Source: Oxalobacter formigenes (lineage in GTDB: Bacteria > Pseudomonadota > Gammaproteobacteria > Burkholderiales > Burkholderiaceae_D). From it: a stretch of DNA of 52,080 nucleotides. The notes under the pieces were generated by a model. It was not told where the DNA came from. It worked only from the letters and a program-made list of their open reading frames with translations, and made no database searches. Below, in pieces: positions 17,043-26,100 of this stretch. Where the stretch lies: the NCBI RefSeq assembly GCF_027158485.1, contig NZ_JAMKYJ010000015.1; one strand, written 5' to 3'. The translations under genes and the position numbers were made by a program. Numbering within the stretch: the stretch's first letter is position 1; every line of letters begins with the position of its first letter.

Positions 17043-18020
17043 ATGTTTACGTATCTGAATAAGAAAGTTCGCGGATTGCCGACTCCGGTCGCCGGGCTCG
17101 CTCTCGGGATCGGGAGTATGGGATGGTGCCTTGAAAATGTCTTGCCGCTTCATGGTGCAGGACAGAATATCGGTGCGCTAATTGCAGCGATCCTGCTTGG
17201 CGTCATGATCGTTCGCTTCATTCTGCATCCTGATACCCTGGGTGAGGATCTGAAACATCCTGTAATCGGAAGTATTGTCCCGACGTTTGCGATGGCAATT
17301 ATGGTGATTTCGAAAGCACTGGGCAATTATTTTCCCCAAGCAGGTCAGCTGCTCTGGCTGGGGGCCGTGGGAATCCATATTGTCGCACTGTCGATTTTTA
17401 TTTATTACCGTGCGAAAGATCTTAAAATGCACCACATGGTACCGAGCTGGTTCGTTCCTCCGGTCGGCATTATCGTCGCAGACGTTACCTGGCCCGGTCT
17501 TGGCTACTCAAAATTTGCCCTGATCCTGCTGGCGATCGGCATGCTCAGTTACCTGATCATGCTTCCCCTGATGGTTTATCGCCTGATTTTCCGCGGTGAA
17601 GTGCCTGACTCGGCAAAACCGACCATTGCGATCATGGCCGCTCCCGCCAGCCTGTCCCTGGCCGGTTATCTGACTGTCGTAAAAGAACCGTCACTACTGA
17701 TTTGTTCGGTACTGCTCGGTATCGCCCTGTTGATGACACTGGTCATTTATTTCGCGTTTTTCCATCTGATGAGATTGCCTTTTTCACCGGGTTATTCGGC
17801 ATTCACCTTTCCGATGGCAATCGGCGCGACGGCCTTGTACAAAATGGCAAATCTTGTCAGTCAGTATCCACAGGCATCCGAATACGCCAGCCAGCTGCAC
17901 ATTCTGGCATTGGGGCAGGCCGTGATAGCGACGGCGATCATCGGATATGTTTCGATCCGGTTCATCCATAACTATCTCCTGCCGCACAGAGTGCATGTCA
18001 GCCAGAGTATTGCAAAATAA
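17043..18020 (+). CDS. TDT-family (TehA/SLAC1-like) transporter
   Basis: A 325-aa integral membrane protein with ten predicted helices, of the tellurite-resistance/dicarboxylate transporter family. Recognisable features are the N-terminal PTPVAGLALGIGSMGWCLEN helix, the HMVPSWFVPPVGI segment, and FSPGYSAFTFPMAIGATAL late in the protein, all conserved in TehA-like anion channels. I use ATG 17043, which follows GGGGTGAAAAG; in-frame ATGs at 17004 and 17013 and an earlier GTG-type start would add a non-family leader. It is divergent from the LysR regulator. Substrates in the family are anions such as C4-dicarboxylates, sulfite or chloride; which applies here is unknown. Confidence 0.85.
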   Translation: MFTYLNKKVRGLPTPVAGLALGIGSMGWCLENVLPLHGAGQNIGALIAAILLGVMIVRFILHPDTLGEDLKHPVIGSIVPTFAMAIMVISKALGNYFPQAGQLLWLGAVGIHIVALSIFIYYRAKDLKMHHMVPSWFVPPVGIIVADVTWPGLGYSKFALILLAIGMLSYLIMLPLMVYRLIFRGEVPDSAKPTIAIMAAPASLSLAGYLTVVKEPSLLICSVLLGIALLMTLVIYFAFFHLMRLPFSPGYSAFTFPMAIGATALYKMANLVSQYPQASEYASQLHILALGQAVIATAIIGYVSIRFIHNYLLPHRVHVSQSIAK

Positions 18021-18061
18021 GACAAACGACAAACAGAGAACGAAAACCGGTAGTTCAGATG

Positions 18062-18100
18062 AAACGGGCAGAAAACCAGTCTTGTTTTCTGCCCGTTTTC
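18062..18100. terminator. Bidirectional intrinsic terminator
   Basis: A perfect 14-bp stem AAACGGGCAGAAAA / TTTTCTGCCCGTTT with a 9-base loop lies between the convergent TDT transporter and methyltransferase genes. Confidence 0.85.
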
Positions 18101-18129
18101 GTCTGTTTCAGCATGCGTATCCAACCGGA

Positions 18130-18798
18130 TCATGGGTTAACTGCCGCTGACAGGAGCAGAAACGATCCGAAATCCAGACGGTTTTTCAGCATACGCTCAG
18201 TGACCTGCGCCAATCCTGATCCCGACGGGAGATAAATCGCGGTGGAAATCCGGATATCTTCAAGCGGTAACATGCTTGCCATTTCCATGAGTTCAGACGG
18301 GGTGATCCACTCTGCCCCGTCAAAAGCACTCCCCGGTTTGCGGCCTTTTTTCCACCAGAGCAGGCTGTTCCGGTTCAACAGGCCAATGGCTATCCGTTTT
18401 TCCGCTACCCGAACCGCCTCGGCAATGGCTCTTTTCCAGTCCGGCGTAAAACACAATGCCGTGATGGACAGGACATGACTGAAGCGCTTGTCTTCAAACG
18501 GTAAAGACAAGGCATCCGCCTGACAATAACGGGATGCCGAATCGCGGCTCTGGGCGTATGCCAGCCAGTTCGTATCGATATCGACGCCGGTCAGGCAAAT
18601 CCCGGTCAACTTGCCCAGTTGTCGCGTAAACCACCCTGTCCCGCAACCGATGTCGAGAATGCTGTCTCCTTCAGCCGGTTTTAGCGCGTCCAGAACGAGG
18701 CCGAGTTCTACCGTGCCAGTCCAGTTTCCTGAGGGCGTTTCATACCATCCGTCATATAACTCCGCAGGGATGTTTTTAAAACGTGAGGACTTTGTCAC
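18130..18798 (-). CDS. Class I SAM-dependent methyltransferase
   Basis: A 222-aa methyltransferase of the Methyltransf_11 type. Motif I is ILDIGCGTGWF near residues 47-57, followed by the acidic end of strand 2 in GVDIDTNW and the motif II/III region around ADALSLPFEDKRFSHVLS. The substrate is not evident. The start is GTG at 18798; it overlaps the 3' end of the upstream DsrE gene by 23 bases, with GGTGATCG as ribosome-binding site, so the two are translationally coupled. A terminator follows at 18062-18100. Confidence 0.85.
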   Translation of the reverse strand: MTKSSRFKNIPAELYDGWYETPSGNWTGTVELGLVLDALKPAEGDSILDIGCGTGWFTRQLGKLTGICLTGVDIDTNWLAYAQSRDSASRYCQADALSLPFEDKRFSHVLSITALCFTPDWKRAIAEAVRVAEKRIAIGLLNRNSLLWWKKGRKPGSAFDGAEWITPSELMEMASMLPLEDIRISTAIYLPSGSGLAQVTERMLKNRLDFGSFLLLSAAVNP

Positions 18799-19132
18799 TG
18801 TCGATCACCCATTCGGACAGGGCCTGCATGGTCGATTTTTCCGCACCGTCGAAATAAGGCTGGTTGGCGTGGATGCCGCAACGGGCCATGCAGGTGCCGC
18901 ACACCCTGACCGTTGCACCGTCGGCAATCAGTTCTTTCAGCATCTTTACCAGATCCTGATCGTAGCCTTGGGGCGGTTTGCAGACATCGCGAGCCATGTC
19001 GACAGCATCATTCATCAGGAATATCCGGATATCGTGACCGTTTTTCAGCAAAGTCCTCGCCAGCCGGAGACCGTTCCATGAAACATCTGTCATGTCATAC
19101 GGTTCACGATTGAATATGATCAGTACTTTCAT
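18776..19132 (-). CDS. DsrE-family sulfur-relay-like protein
   Basis: A 118-aa cytosolic DsrE/DsrF-like protein. The N-terminal strand MKVLIIFNREPYD, the segment IRIFLMNDAVDMA and the cysteine motif VRVCGTCMARCG near residue 80 fit the family, whose conserved cysteines bind or transfer sulfur. I use ATG 19132, preceded by AAAGGA 6 bases upstream; an upstream start at 19273 would add 47 residues outside the family. It is the first gene of a two-gene unit with the methyltransferase, suggesting a shared role in sulfur or thiol chemistry (inferred). Confidence 0.8.
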   Translation of the reverse strand: MKVLIIFNREPYDMTDVSWNGLRLARTLLKNGHDIRIFLMNDAVDMARDVCKPPQGYDQDLVKMLKELIADGATVRVCGTCMARCGIHANQPYFDGAEKSTMQALSEWVIDSDKVLTF

Positions 19133-19682
19133 GATAATTCCTTTCAAATAAGAATGTTCGACAGGCAAACCGGCTGCCAGCCATCCAGCGGTATTATAGG
19201 CGATCTTGCCGACCCGGCAGCCCTGTTTTTCCGGCAACACGATTGCATTAACGGCGAGCGGACAGCAATCCACCCGCCATACGCTGCGGTTCCTTTTCTT
19301 TCGGCAATATCAACATGCCCGGCAGGATGGTTTATAGGGGCATCACCCGGCTTTGGGAATACGTCGTTACTCACCTTCAGTAACAGGATGCCCGTCGATG
19401 CCGAACACCTCGCCATTTTTTGTCATTTACATGAACTCGTCCACCGGCAAGCTCAGATGATTTTGCATTCGCTCTTTTTCGCTCCAGAGCCGTTTCAGGC
19501 TCGGGCAGGTGTTCTTTCACAATACCATGAATGTCACGACCAGCAAGACGGTAATGAATGTGTTTGCCATCATGAGACTGGCATTTTTCAGGATTTTCAC
19601 ATGGGCACAAGCAAGCCTAACAACAGTATTGGTCTTACGGGAGAGTACCACCACCGTCTTTTCACCCTGCACGAAAACAGTA
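19133..19682. other. 550-bp stretch without a supported gene
   Basis: Several frames are open on both strands, the longest 183 codons on the plus strand (19154-19705). None has a ribosome-binding site or a recognisable protein pattern. On the minus strand two fragments (19517-19762 and 19377-19610) give a hydrophobic tail ending ITVLLVVTFMVL, which could be a decayed membrane protein. I see no RNA gene. Confidence 0.4.
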
Positions 19683-21101
19683 TCAGAGTTCCCTGTCGTC
19701 AGTAATCCGGAATCGTTTTCCATATCCTTTTGAAAACGTGTTGGCTCCGATAACAATATCAACGACGTTTACATACCCGCATTCGGTTGTGTAATACTTT
19801 TCGAACGGATAATCAAACATCAGCCACCCCAGAGCACGGGGAAGATTGGAACCTTTACCGATCTCGTTCAAAAACGAATCCATGATGTAAATGCCGAACA
19901 TGGGGATATCCACCTGTTTCCTTCCGACAGTGAATCTTTTGAAAAAACAGGCCGAGGCAAAATTCAGATAAACCTCACCCCATTGCCCTTCATTTCCCCG
20001 TTTTCTGAGAGCGTCCATGAAACAGTTGAATTTGTACGTTTTGGCCGCCGAACGTGTGTAGTCTTGCGAATAAAGTTCGCATTTGTCCTGTACATAGACC
20101 CTGTACTGACGATTGACAGAATCGGCAAGGTAAGTTCCCGCGACATTATGGGGAATGGAGACAGGTGCACCAAAATCGAGACTGTCGTCGATCCGGTTCA
20201 ACAATACGATTTTTCCCCGTACTTCGTTCATTGTCGGCATACTTTTGCCGCGATATAAAATTGACCTGAAATTTTCCAGTCCGTTTTTGATCAGTTTTTT
20301 GCCTCCTGACGGATCGTTTCGATAATCCGCCCAGTCATCAACCTTCAAAATCATGACAATGGCTTCAGACGGGTTTGTCGTCAAAAAACGGTGGCACTCA
20401 TCCAGAACATCGTTGAAAGGCTGGAATTCATTTGGCCCCACATCACCGTGACAGGTTACGACTTGCGAGCGTTTTGTCTTCAGACGAATATCCAGAACGC
20501 GGATACCCCCCTGGAGTTGTTCTGTAATACTGGTGTCGTGGCAGGTATATGGCGATTTATACCATTTTCTGAATGCGGCTGAATCATGTGTTCCCGGCAT
20601 ACTGATGCCTGACAAGAGAGTAAAATTATTAATAGCCAACATCCACTTGCTATTGTCGAGCGCGCTGAAAATTTCAAGCCACGCCTTTTTAACGAAGAGA
20701 CCTGTCCCGTCATAGGATTCATACGAAAAACGGATCGTATTGACACCTGACTTCAACACACCCCCGGGAAGCATAAACAAAAAATCCCGGAAACTTTCTC
20801 CGTCGATCATGTAAGCGGTACCTTCGCTGACAATTTTGTATCCGTTTACGTCGACCGTAATATGGTTATGGCATAATTCATCGTCGTACCGATGCATGAT
20901 GGAAGCATTCAGGCAAAACCGGACAAACGATGTCTGCATTTCATCTGAGCTGAGTTTTGCACTGAACTCTAAAAAACCCGGTGTATCAATTCTCCAGAAC
21001 ATGCTTCTTACCGTTCCTGAATTCTGACTGTCCGTGAGTTTGAAATCGTCTGAATCCGAATAGGCCCCAGAGCTGAATTGGACGTTAAGCACCTTATCCA
21101 T
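19683..21101 (-). CDS. Phosphatidylinositol-specific phospholipase C-like protein
   Basis: A 472-aa protein. Residues ~1-150 are beta-rich and unrecognised, possibly a carbohydrate- or lipid-binding sandwich. From ~155 on it carries a PI-PLC X domain: SGISMPGTHDSA with the first catalytic histidine (H172), GGIRVLDIRL, and VVTCHGDV with the second histidine (H218), then EAIVMILKVDD. Bacterial members cleave phosphatidylinositol or GPI anchors to a cyclic inositol phosphate. No signal peptide is visible, unlike secreted homologues. I use ATG 21101, with GGAG 8 bases upstream; a GTG at 21110 overlaps that site. The next gene upstream on this strand is a histidine acid phosphatase, suggesting linked phosphoinositide chemistry. 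Confidence 0.8.
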   Translation of the reverse strand: MDKVLNVQFSSGAYSDSDDFKLTDSQNSGTVRSMFWRIDTPGFLEFSAKLSSDEMQTSFVRFCLNASIMHRYDDELCHNHITVDVNGYKIVSEGTAYMIDGESFRDFLFMLPGGVLKSGVNTIRFSYESYDGTGLFVKKAWLEIFSALDNSKWMLAINNFTLLSGISMPGTHDSAAFRKWYKSPYTCHDTSITEQLQGGIRVLDIRLKTKRSQVVTCHGDVGPNEFQPFNDVLDECHRFLTTNPSEAIVMILKVDDWADYRNDPSGGKKLIKNGLENFRSILYRGKSMPTMNEVRGKIVLLNRIDDSLDFGAPVSIPHNVAGTYLADSVNRQYRVYVQDKCELYSQDYTRSAAKTYKFNCFMDALRKRGNEGQWGEVYLNFASACFFKRFTVGRKQVDIPMFGIYIMDSFLNEIGKGSNLPRALGWLMFDYPFEKYYTTECGYVNVVDIVIGANTFSKGYGKRFRITDDREL

Positions 21102-21572
21102 AGTGTTCACTCCTCATGTGGTAGCTTGAAGCGAGCGGCCCCGGCAAATGCAATGAAATCAGGAGAGCATAAACAATATCGCCGTCACGTCATACGGAAT
21201 AAATGATGTTCGAACGATCCATTGACGATCCCGGAAATGGCCATTCTGTCGTTTTCTTCATTTCAATTGTGAAACCTTCTTTTAAAACTATTTTCAGGCC
21301 GGCAAGCCTCTGCCTGAATTTCATGCTATACCGAAACTGCCGATATTCCCGGAAGAAGATTTCATATTTCCGACAACTTTTATTCATAAGTATTATTTCC
21401 GAGACATTTTTTCATGAAGATTGCCAAAAGAAAAAATATATTTCTTTCTGGAAACCAAATGGCTGGATTGAAAATGGAGAGGATAATGAAAAAATATCGC
21501 CAATGCCCGATTCCATAAGGGATATAGTGTTCAATGTCATTACGATGTCAGCGACAAAACGGACAATGCGTT
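21102..21572. other. 470-bp gap between PI-PLC-like and acid phosphatase genes
   Basis: AT-rich, with no supported gene. A 65-codon minus-strand frame (21190-21387) and a 171-codon plus-strand frame running into the phosphatase gene lack ribosome-binding sites and protein-like composition. The PI-PLC promoter is probably here. Confidence 0.35.
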
Positions 21573-22709
21573 TTAAGGAGATGTCACATTCTCAACCATT
21601 TTGCGGAAAGTGTCGGGTTCATAAACGGCTTTGTCAACCGGTATGGAGACAGGTCGGGTCAATGAGGCTGGCGAGGTCCGCAAAAATTCCAGTGACGGAG
21701 CGTGAAAACCGATCCTGATTTCCCTGACGCTTTCTGTCTTCTGCCAGAGTTCGAATGTGATGAAGCTTCCCGGGATGATGGGATCGCATCCCAGTTCCGG
21801 ATCAGTCCAGTGAATGTCGAGCATTCCACTGACGTAGGCAATATTGGTGTCGTGCCCGACCAGTATCGTCAGGGGCGGCGATTTTTCCGAAAGAAGCGTT
21901 TCCCGGATATATTCCAGCATATGCGTTCCCCCCGCTTTTGCCAGCGAATGCGCCCTGTGAGTGGCATTGAACACAGCGTTGTGCAAGGGAATGATCTGCC
22001 TTAACACCGTCTCATCCACTTCTCCCCATCCCGCTTCCTTTTCCGGCCACTGGGCAAATTCCAGCAGCATGATTTCCGCCAGTGTAGAGGCGACTTGCCA
22101 TTTTCCTGCGATATCGAGTTTGGGTTTTCGCGGATCGATACTCATCCGGTTCGGCAAGCCCTGCAATGTACAGGAAGTCGTCCCACCGAGTGCGCCGCAT
22201 AGCGAAGGCCGGCAGCATTTCGTGATGTCCTGCAAGATAGTCAGGGCATTGCCGATGACGGGGTCACTATCCAGACAATCGAGGAGCGCCTGAACTTCGG
22301 CAAGCGCTTTCTGGCGATCCATTGTCCGGTACATGGAACTGTCCGGATGAAAGAGCAGATCGTAACGGCTGCCGTATTGTGGCCTGATGTGGCAAGCGGG
22401 AAAAAGGCCTTCAAACATGGCAATCGCCGTCATGCGCGTCCTCTGGTCTTCATCGGCAATCAGCGCATAGTCGCGAGCCTGATGCAAGCCGCTTGCAGGA
22501 ATCAAGCCATTTTCGACGAGAAAAGGTCTCATGGCTGCCCATTGTGCCTTGACCAGCTCTTTTCCCCTTTCCGTCAGATCTCCCTGATTTCCCGGCCATG
22601 TTGGCCAGGCTCTTGTCGACCATTGCCTGAGCACCGCATCGCTTTCCTTGGGGGAACGGATACCGTGACGGCTGAGAATGACCGTTTTGACCAAATTTGC
22701 TGACTTCAT
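21573..22709 (-). CDS. Histidine acid phosphatase (AppA/Agp-like), no signal peptide
   Basis: A 378-aa histidine phosphatase of clade 2. The phosphate-binding catalytic motif SRHGIRSP is at residues 13-20 with nucleophile H15, and the proton-donor motif is HDTN at H286-D287. GDLTERGKEL matches the conserved LTxxG segment. Family members (AppA phytase, Agp glucose-1-phosphatase) hydrolyse phosphomonoesters in the periplasm. Here the RHG motif starts only 13 residues from the initiator, leaving no room for a signal peptide. The ATG has GGAGG immediately upstream, so the start looks real. The product is therefore cytosolic, is exported by other means, or has lost its leader. With the PI-PLC-like gene it could process inositol phosphates (inferred). 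Confidence 0.85.
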   Translation of the reverse strand: MKSANLVKTVILSRHGIRSPKESDAVLRQWSTRAWPTWPGNQGDLTERGKELVKAQWAAMRPFLVENGLIPASGLHQARDYALIADEDQRTRMTAIAMFEGLFPACHIRPQYGSRYDLLFHPDSSMYRTMDRQKALAEVQALLDCLDSDPVIGNALTILQDITKCCRPSLCGALGGTTSCTLQGLPNRMSIDPRKPKLDIAGKWQVASTLAEIMLLEFAQWPEKEAGWGEVDETVLRQIIPLHNAVFNATHRAHSLAKAGGTHMLEYIRETLLSEKSPPLTILVGHDTNIAYVSGMLDIHWTDPELGCDPIIPGSFITFELWQKTESVREIRIGFHAPSLEFLRTSPASLTRPVSIPVDKAVYEPDTFRKMVENVTSP

Positions 22710-23045
22710 TTCCCTCCCCGGTAATGTCGGATATTGGATAAAAAGTGTTGTTTATTGGCAAATATCATGTCATGAGACGGATTTTTTTCATTCAGTTTTT
22801 TTCATTTTCAGGACATCGAAAATGGAGGACTTGTTTTTGTTCAAGAGTTATCAGTTATTTGTTTAAAGAATTTTTATCATTACTTTTAATTGCGATTTGA
22901 TCAATTAAACAAAACGGAGAATGTTCCGTTTACTTGCCGTCCGCCATTTTTCATTTCCGCCTGAAAATCCTGGCTGAATTTCGATATTTCACGTCAAAAA
23001 CTAGTACCAAAGGACAATATTTGCACTTCATTTGAAGGACTATTC
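22710..23045. other. AT-rich upstream region of the large adhesin
   Basis: No gene is supported. The sequence is T/A-rich with several TTTTTCATT-like runs, as expected of a regulatory region between divergent genes. The FNR-type box lies at its right end. Confidence 0.4.
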
Positions 23046-23059
23046 TTGATTTATATCAA
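23046..23059. promoter_or_regulatory. FNR/Anr-type box TTGAT-N4-ATCAA
   Basis: A perfect match to the FNR consensus, extended by one further symmetric pair (C...G), 73 bases upstream of the adhesin ATG. FNR-family proteins activate genes under anoxia when the box is centred near -41.5. No good -10 element is obvious at the matching distance, so the mode of action is uncertain. Confidence 0.55.
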
Positions 23060-23132
23060 GCAAGTATCCCGTCCGGCATCCATTGCCCAGACGGTTTGGC
23101 ATATCAATGAATTAACGAAAACGAAGTGAATC

Positions 23133-26100
23133 ATGGCCACAGGAATAGTCAGAGGACTGGTCGGTTCGGTAACGGTTACCAATACCAGAGGCGTCACCCG
23201 GCAACTGCGCACCGGTGATACAGTAGAACTCAACGATACCGTACAGGCAGCTAATGGAAGCACCGTCCATATCGCATTTGACAACGGCAATTTCGCCACG
23301 GTCGGCAGTAACGAAAAACTTGTTCTGGACGCGTCCGTCATCGATCCGATGGCTGAATCCGATAACAAGGCTGCCACCGATCTGAGCGTAGCCGACATTC
23401 AGGCAATGATCGCAGCCGGGGCTGATCCGACGGAAATCGCCGAGGCGACTGCGGCCGGAGCGGATGCGGGAACCCGTGGAGACCCGAATCATTCCGGTTC
23501 CCACTCGTTCGTGGTTGTCGATCAGGATGCCGCACGCGGGGAAGTCACGCCCGGTTTCGAAACAGGCACCTTTTCCAATCCCGTCCCGGAAAGTGAAATA
23601 TATGACGGAGGGCTCGATACCTTCCTTCTCGAACCTGATTCCGATCCGGAAAGTCCGGATGTTCCACCGACCGATAATGATCCGGTCGTCAGCGATCATC
23701 TCGTCGTCAATGAACACGGGCTGGACAATACTGCCGACGCATCTGAAAGCGCTTTGATAAAAGCCCCTGACGGTTTCAAAATCATTGATGTTGAAGATGG
23801 CAAACACGGCACCGTATCGAACGATGGCCAAGGCAACTGGCACTACACCCTGAACGAGGCGATCGATTCGGGAAACAATCCGGGAGCGAATACCGTCACG
23901 GATGCGGACAGCGTCAAAATGACGGTTGAAGACGGCAACGGGAACCGGTTCACGGTCGACGTCAAGGTAGATATCGTCGACGACGTTCCCCTGCTGGATC
24001 TGGCCGGCTCCGATTACCAGCAGATTTCGGTGGGATCGGGCTCATCCGTCAGTGAAATAGCCGGTTCGATTCATTACGACTTCGGGGCGGATGACGGTGC
24101 AGGCAAATCCATGACGATTTCCGTCGGAGACCATCGCTACGACGTGACCAATCTTGCCCAGGCAGGTTCTTACGAACTTGCAGGCGAATACGGCACACTG
24201 ACTGTTTATGCGGACGGCAGCTACAGTTATCAGGCCAATCCGAACATTTCGGGCAATGCACAGGACAGTTTCACCCTGACCATCACCGATGCCGACGGCG
24301 ACACGAAAGATGTCAAGCTGGATGTGACGGTCACACCGCCTTCCGGACCCGACGCCGACAGCATCGCCCATGTCGTTGTCGATGAAGCCGGACTGAACGA
24401 TGTCGACAATACTTCAGAAATCTCGAAACCGGTCACAATGCCCGACGGTTACACGATTGTCGACGTCGCCGAAAACGGCCAGGGGACCCATGGCCACATG
24501 GAAAAAGGATTGGACGGTCAATGGCACTACACCCTGAACGAAGCGATCTTTTCCGGGGGCGAAAACGACAGCAACAATACGGTGACCGATGCCGATACCG
24601 TCAAGATGGTCGTTCAGGATGCCCACGGCAACCGGTTCACGGTCGACGTCAAGGTCGATATCATCGACGATGTCCCGACGGTCAATGTGACAGACAACAT
24701 TGTCAACGATGTGATGGCCGGTCAACAGTCCACTGATGGCGGCAAGCTGGATGTCGATTTCGGGGCGGACGACGGTAAAGGAAAACAACTGACGATTTCG
24801 GTTGAGGGAAAAGCCGTCGACATTACCGATATCGCTTCAAAAGGCTCTTATGACATTGCCGGCAAACTGGGTACCCTGACCATTCACGCTGACGGTACCT
24901 ACACTTACAAGGCCAACCCGGACGCCAGACAGGGGCAGGACAGTTTTGACGTCAAGATCAGGGATGCCGACGGCGACTGGGCTGAAACCAAGATCGACGT
25001 CAATGTCTCCGGTGCCACGGGCCCTGATGGCAGCAAGATCGCCCACATCGTCGTCAACGAACACGGCCTCGACAACGCGACCGACCATTCCGAGATGGCG
25101 ACTCTCACCCCGCCTGACGGATATGTGATTGTCAAGGCCGGTGGGGGCGAATTCGGAACCGTCACTTTCGGCAAGGACGGTCAGTGGCACTACACACTGA
25201 ACAAGGCGATCGATTCCGGAAATGAACAGGGAACCAATACGGTCGAAGGTGCCGATACCGTCAAAATGGTCGTTCAGGACGCCTATGGCAATCAGTTCAC
25301 GGTCGACGTCAAGGTCGATATCATCGACGATGTCCCGACGGTCAATGTGACAGACAACATTGTCAACGATGTGATGGCCGGTCAACAGTCCACTGATGGC
25401 GGCAAGCTGGATGTCGATTTCGGGGCGGACGACGGTAAAGGAAAACAACTGACGATTTCGGTTGAGGGAAAAGCCGTCGACATTACCGATATCGCTTCAA
25501 AAGGCTCTTATGACATTGCCGGCAAACTGGGTACCCTGACCATTCACGCTGACGGTACCTACACTTACAAGGCCAACCCGGACGCCAGACAGGGGCAGGA
25601 CAGTTTTGACGTCAAGATCAGGGATGCCGACGGCGACTGGGCTGAAACCAAGATCGACGTCAATGTCTCCGGTGCCACGGGCCCTGATGGCAGCAAGATC
25701 GCCCACATCGTCGTCAACGAACACGGCCTCGACAACGCGACCGACCATTCCGAGATGGCGACTCTCACCCCGCCTGACGGATATGTGATTGTCAAGGCCG
25801 GTGGGGGCGAATTCGGAACCGTCACTTTCGGCAAGGACGGTCAGTGGCACTACACACTGAACAAGGCGATCGATTCCGGAAATGAACAGGGAACCAATAC
25901 GGTCGAAGGTGCCGATACCGTCAAAATGGTCGTTCAGGACGCCTATGGCAATCAGTTCACGGTCGACGTCAAGGTCGATATCATCGACGATGTCCCGACG
26001 GTCAATACGCTGTTTGCCGAAGCAGTGCAGGATATGGTGAATGCCACCGACGGTGTGGACCATTTCAAGGCCGGATTCGACTTCGATTTCGGAGCGGATA

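Noticed and set aside
19154..19705. 183-codon plus-strand ORF between the DsrE and PI-PLC genes
   Set aside because: Overlaps the PI-PLC 3' end, is rich in His, Cys and Gln without domain pattern, and has no ribosome-binding site.
21190..21387. 65-codon minus-strand ORF upstream of the PI-PLC gene
   Set aside because: Basic and aromatic-rich peptide, no ribosome-binding site and no recognisable domain.
24635..26006. Possible CRISPR or other repeat array
   Set aside because: The repeats are long, in frame and code for adhesin domains; there are no short spaced repeats.
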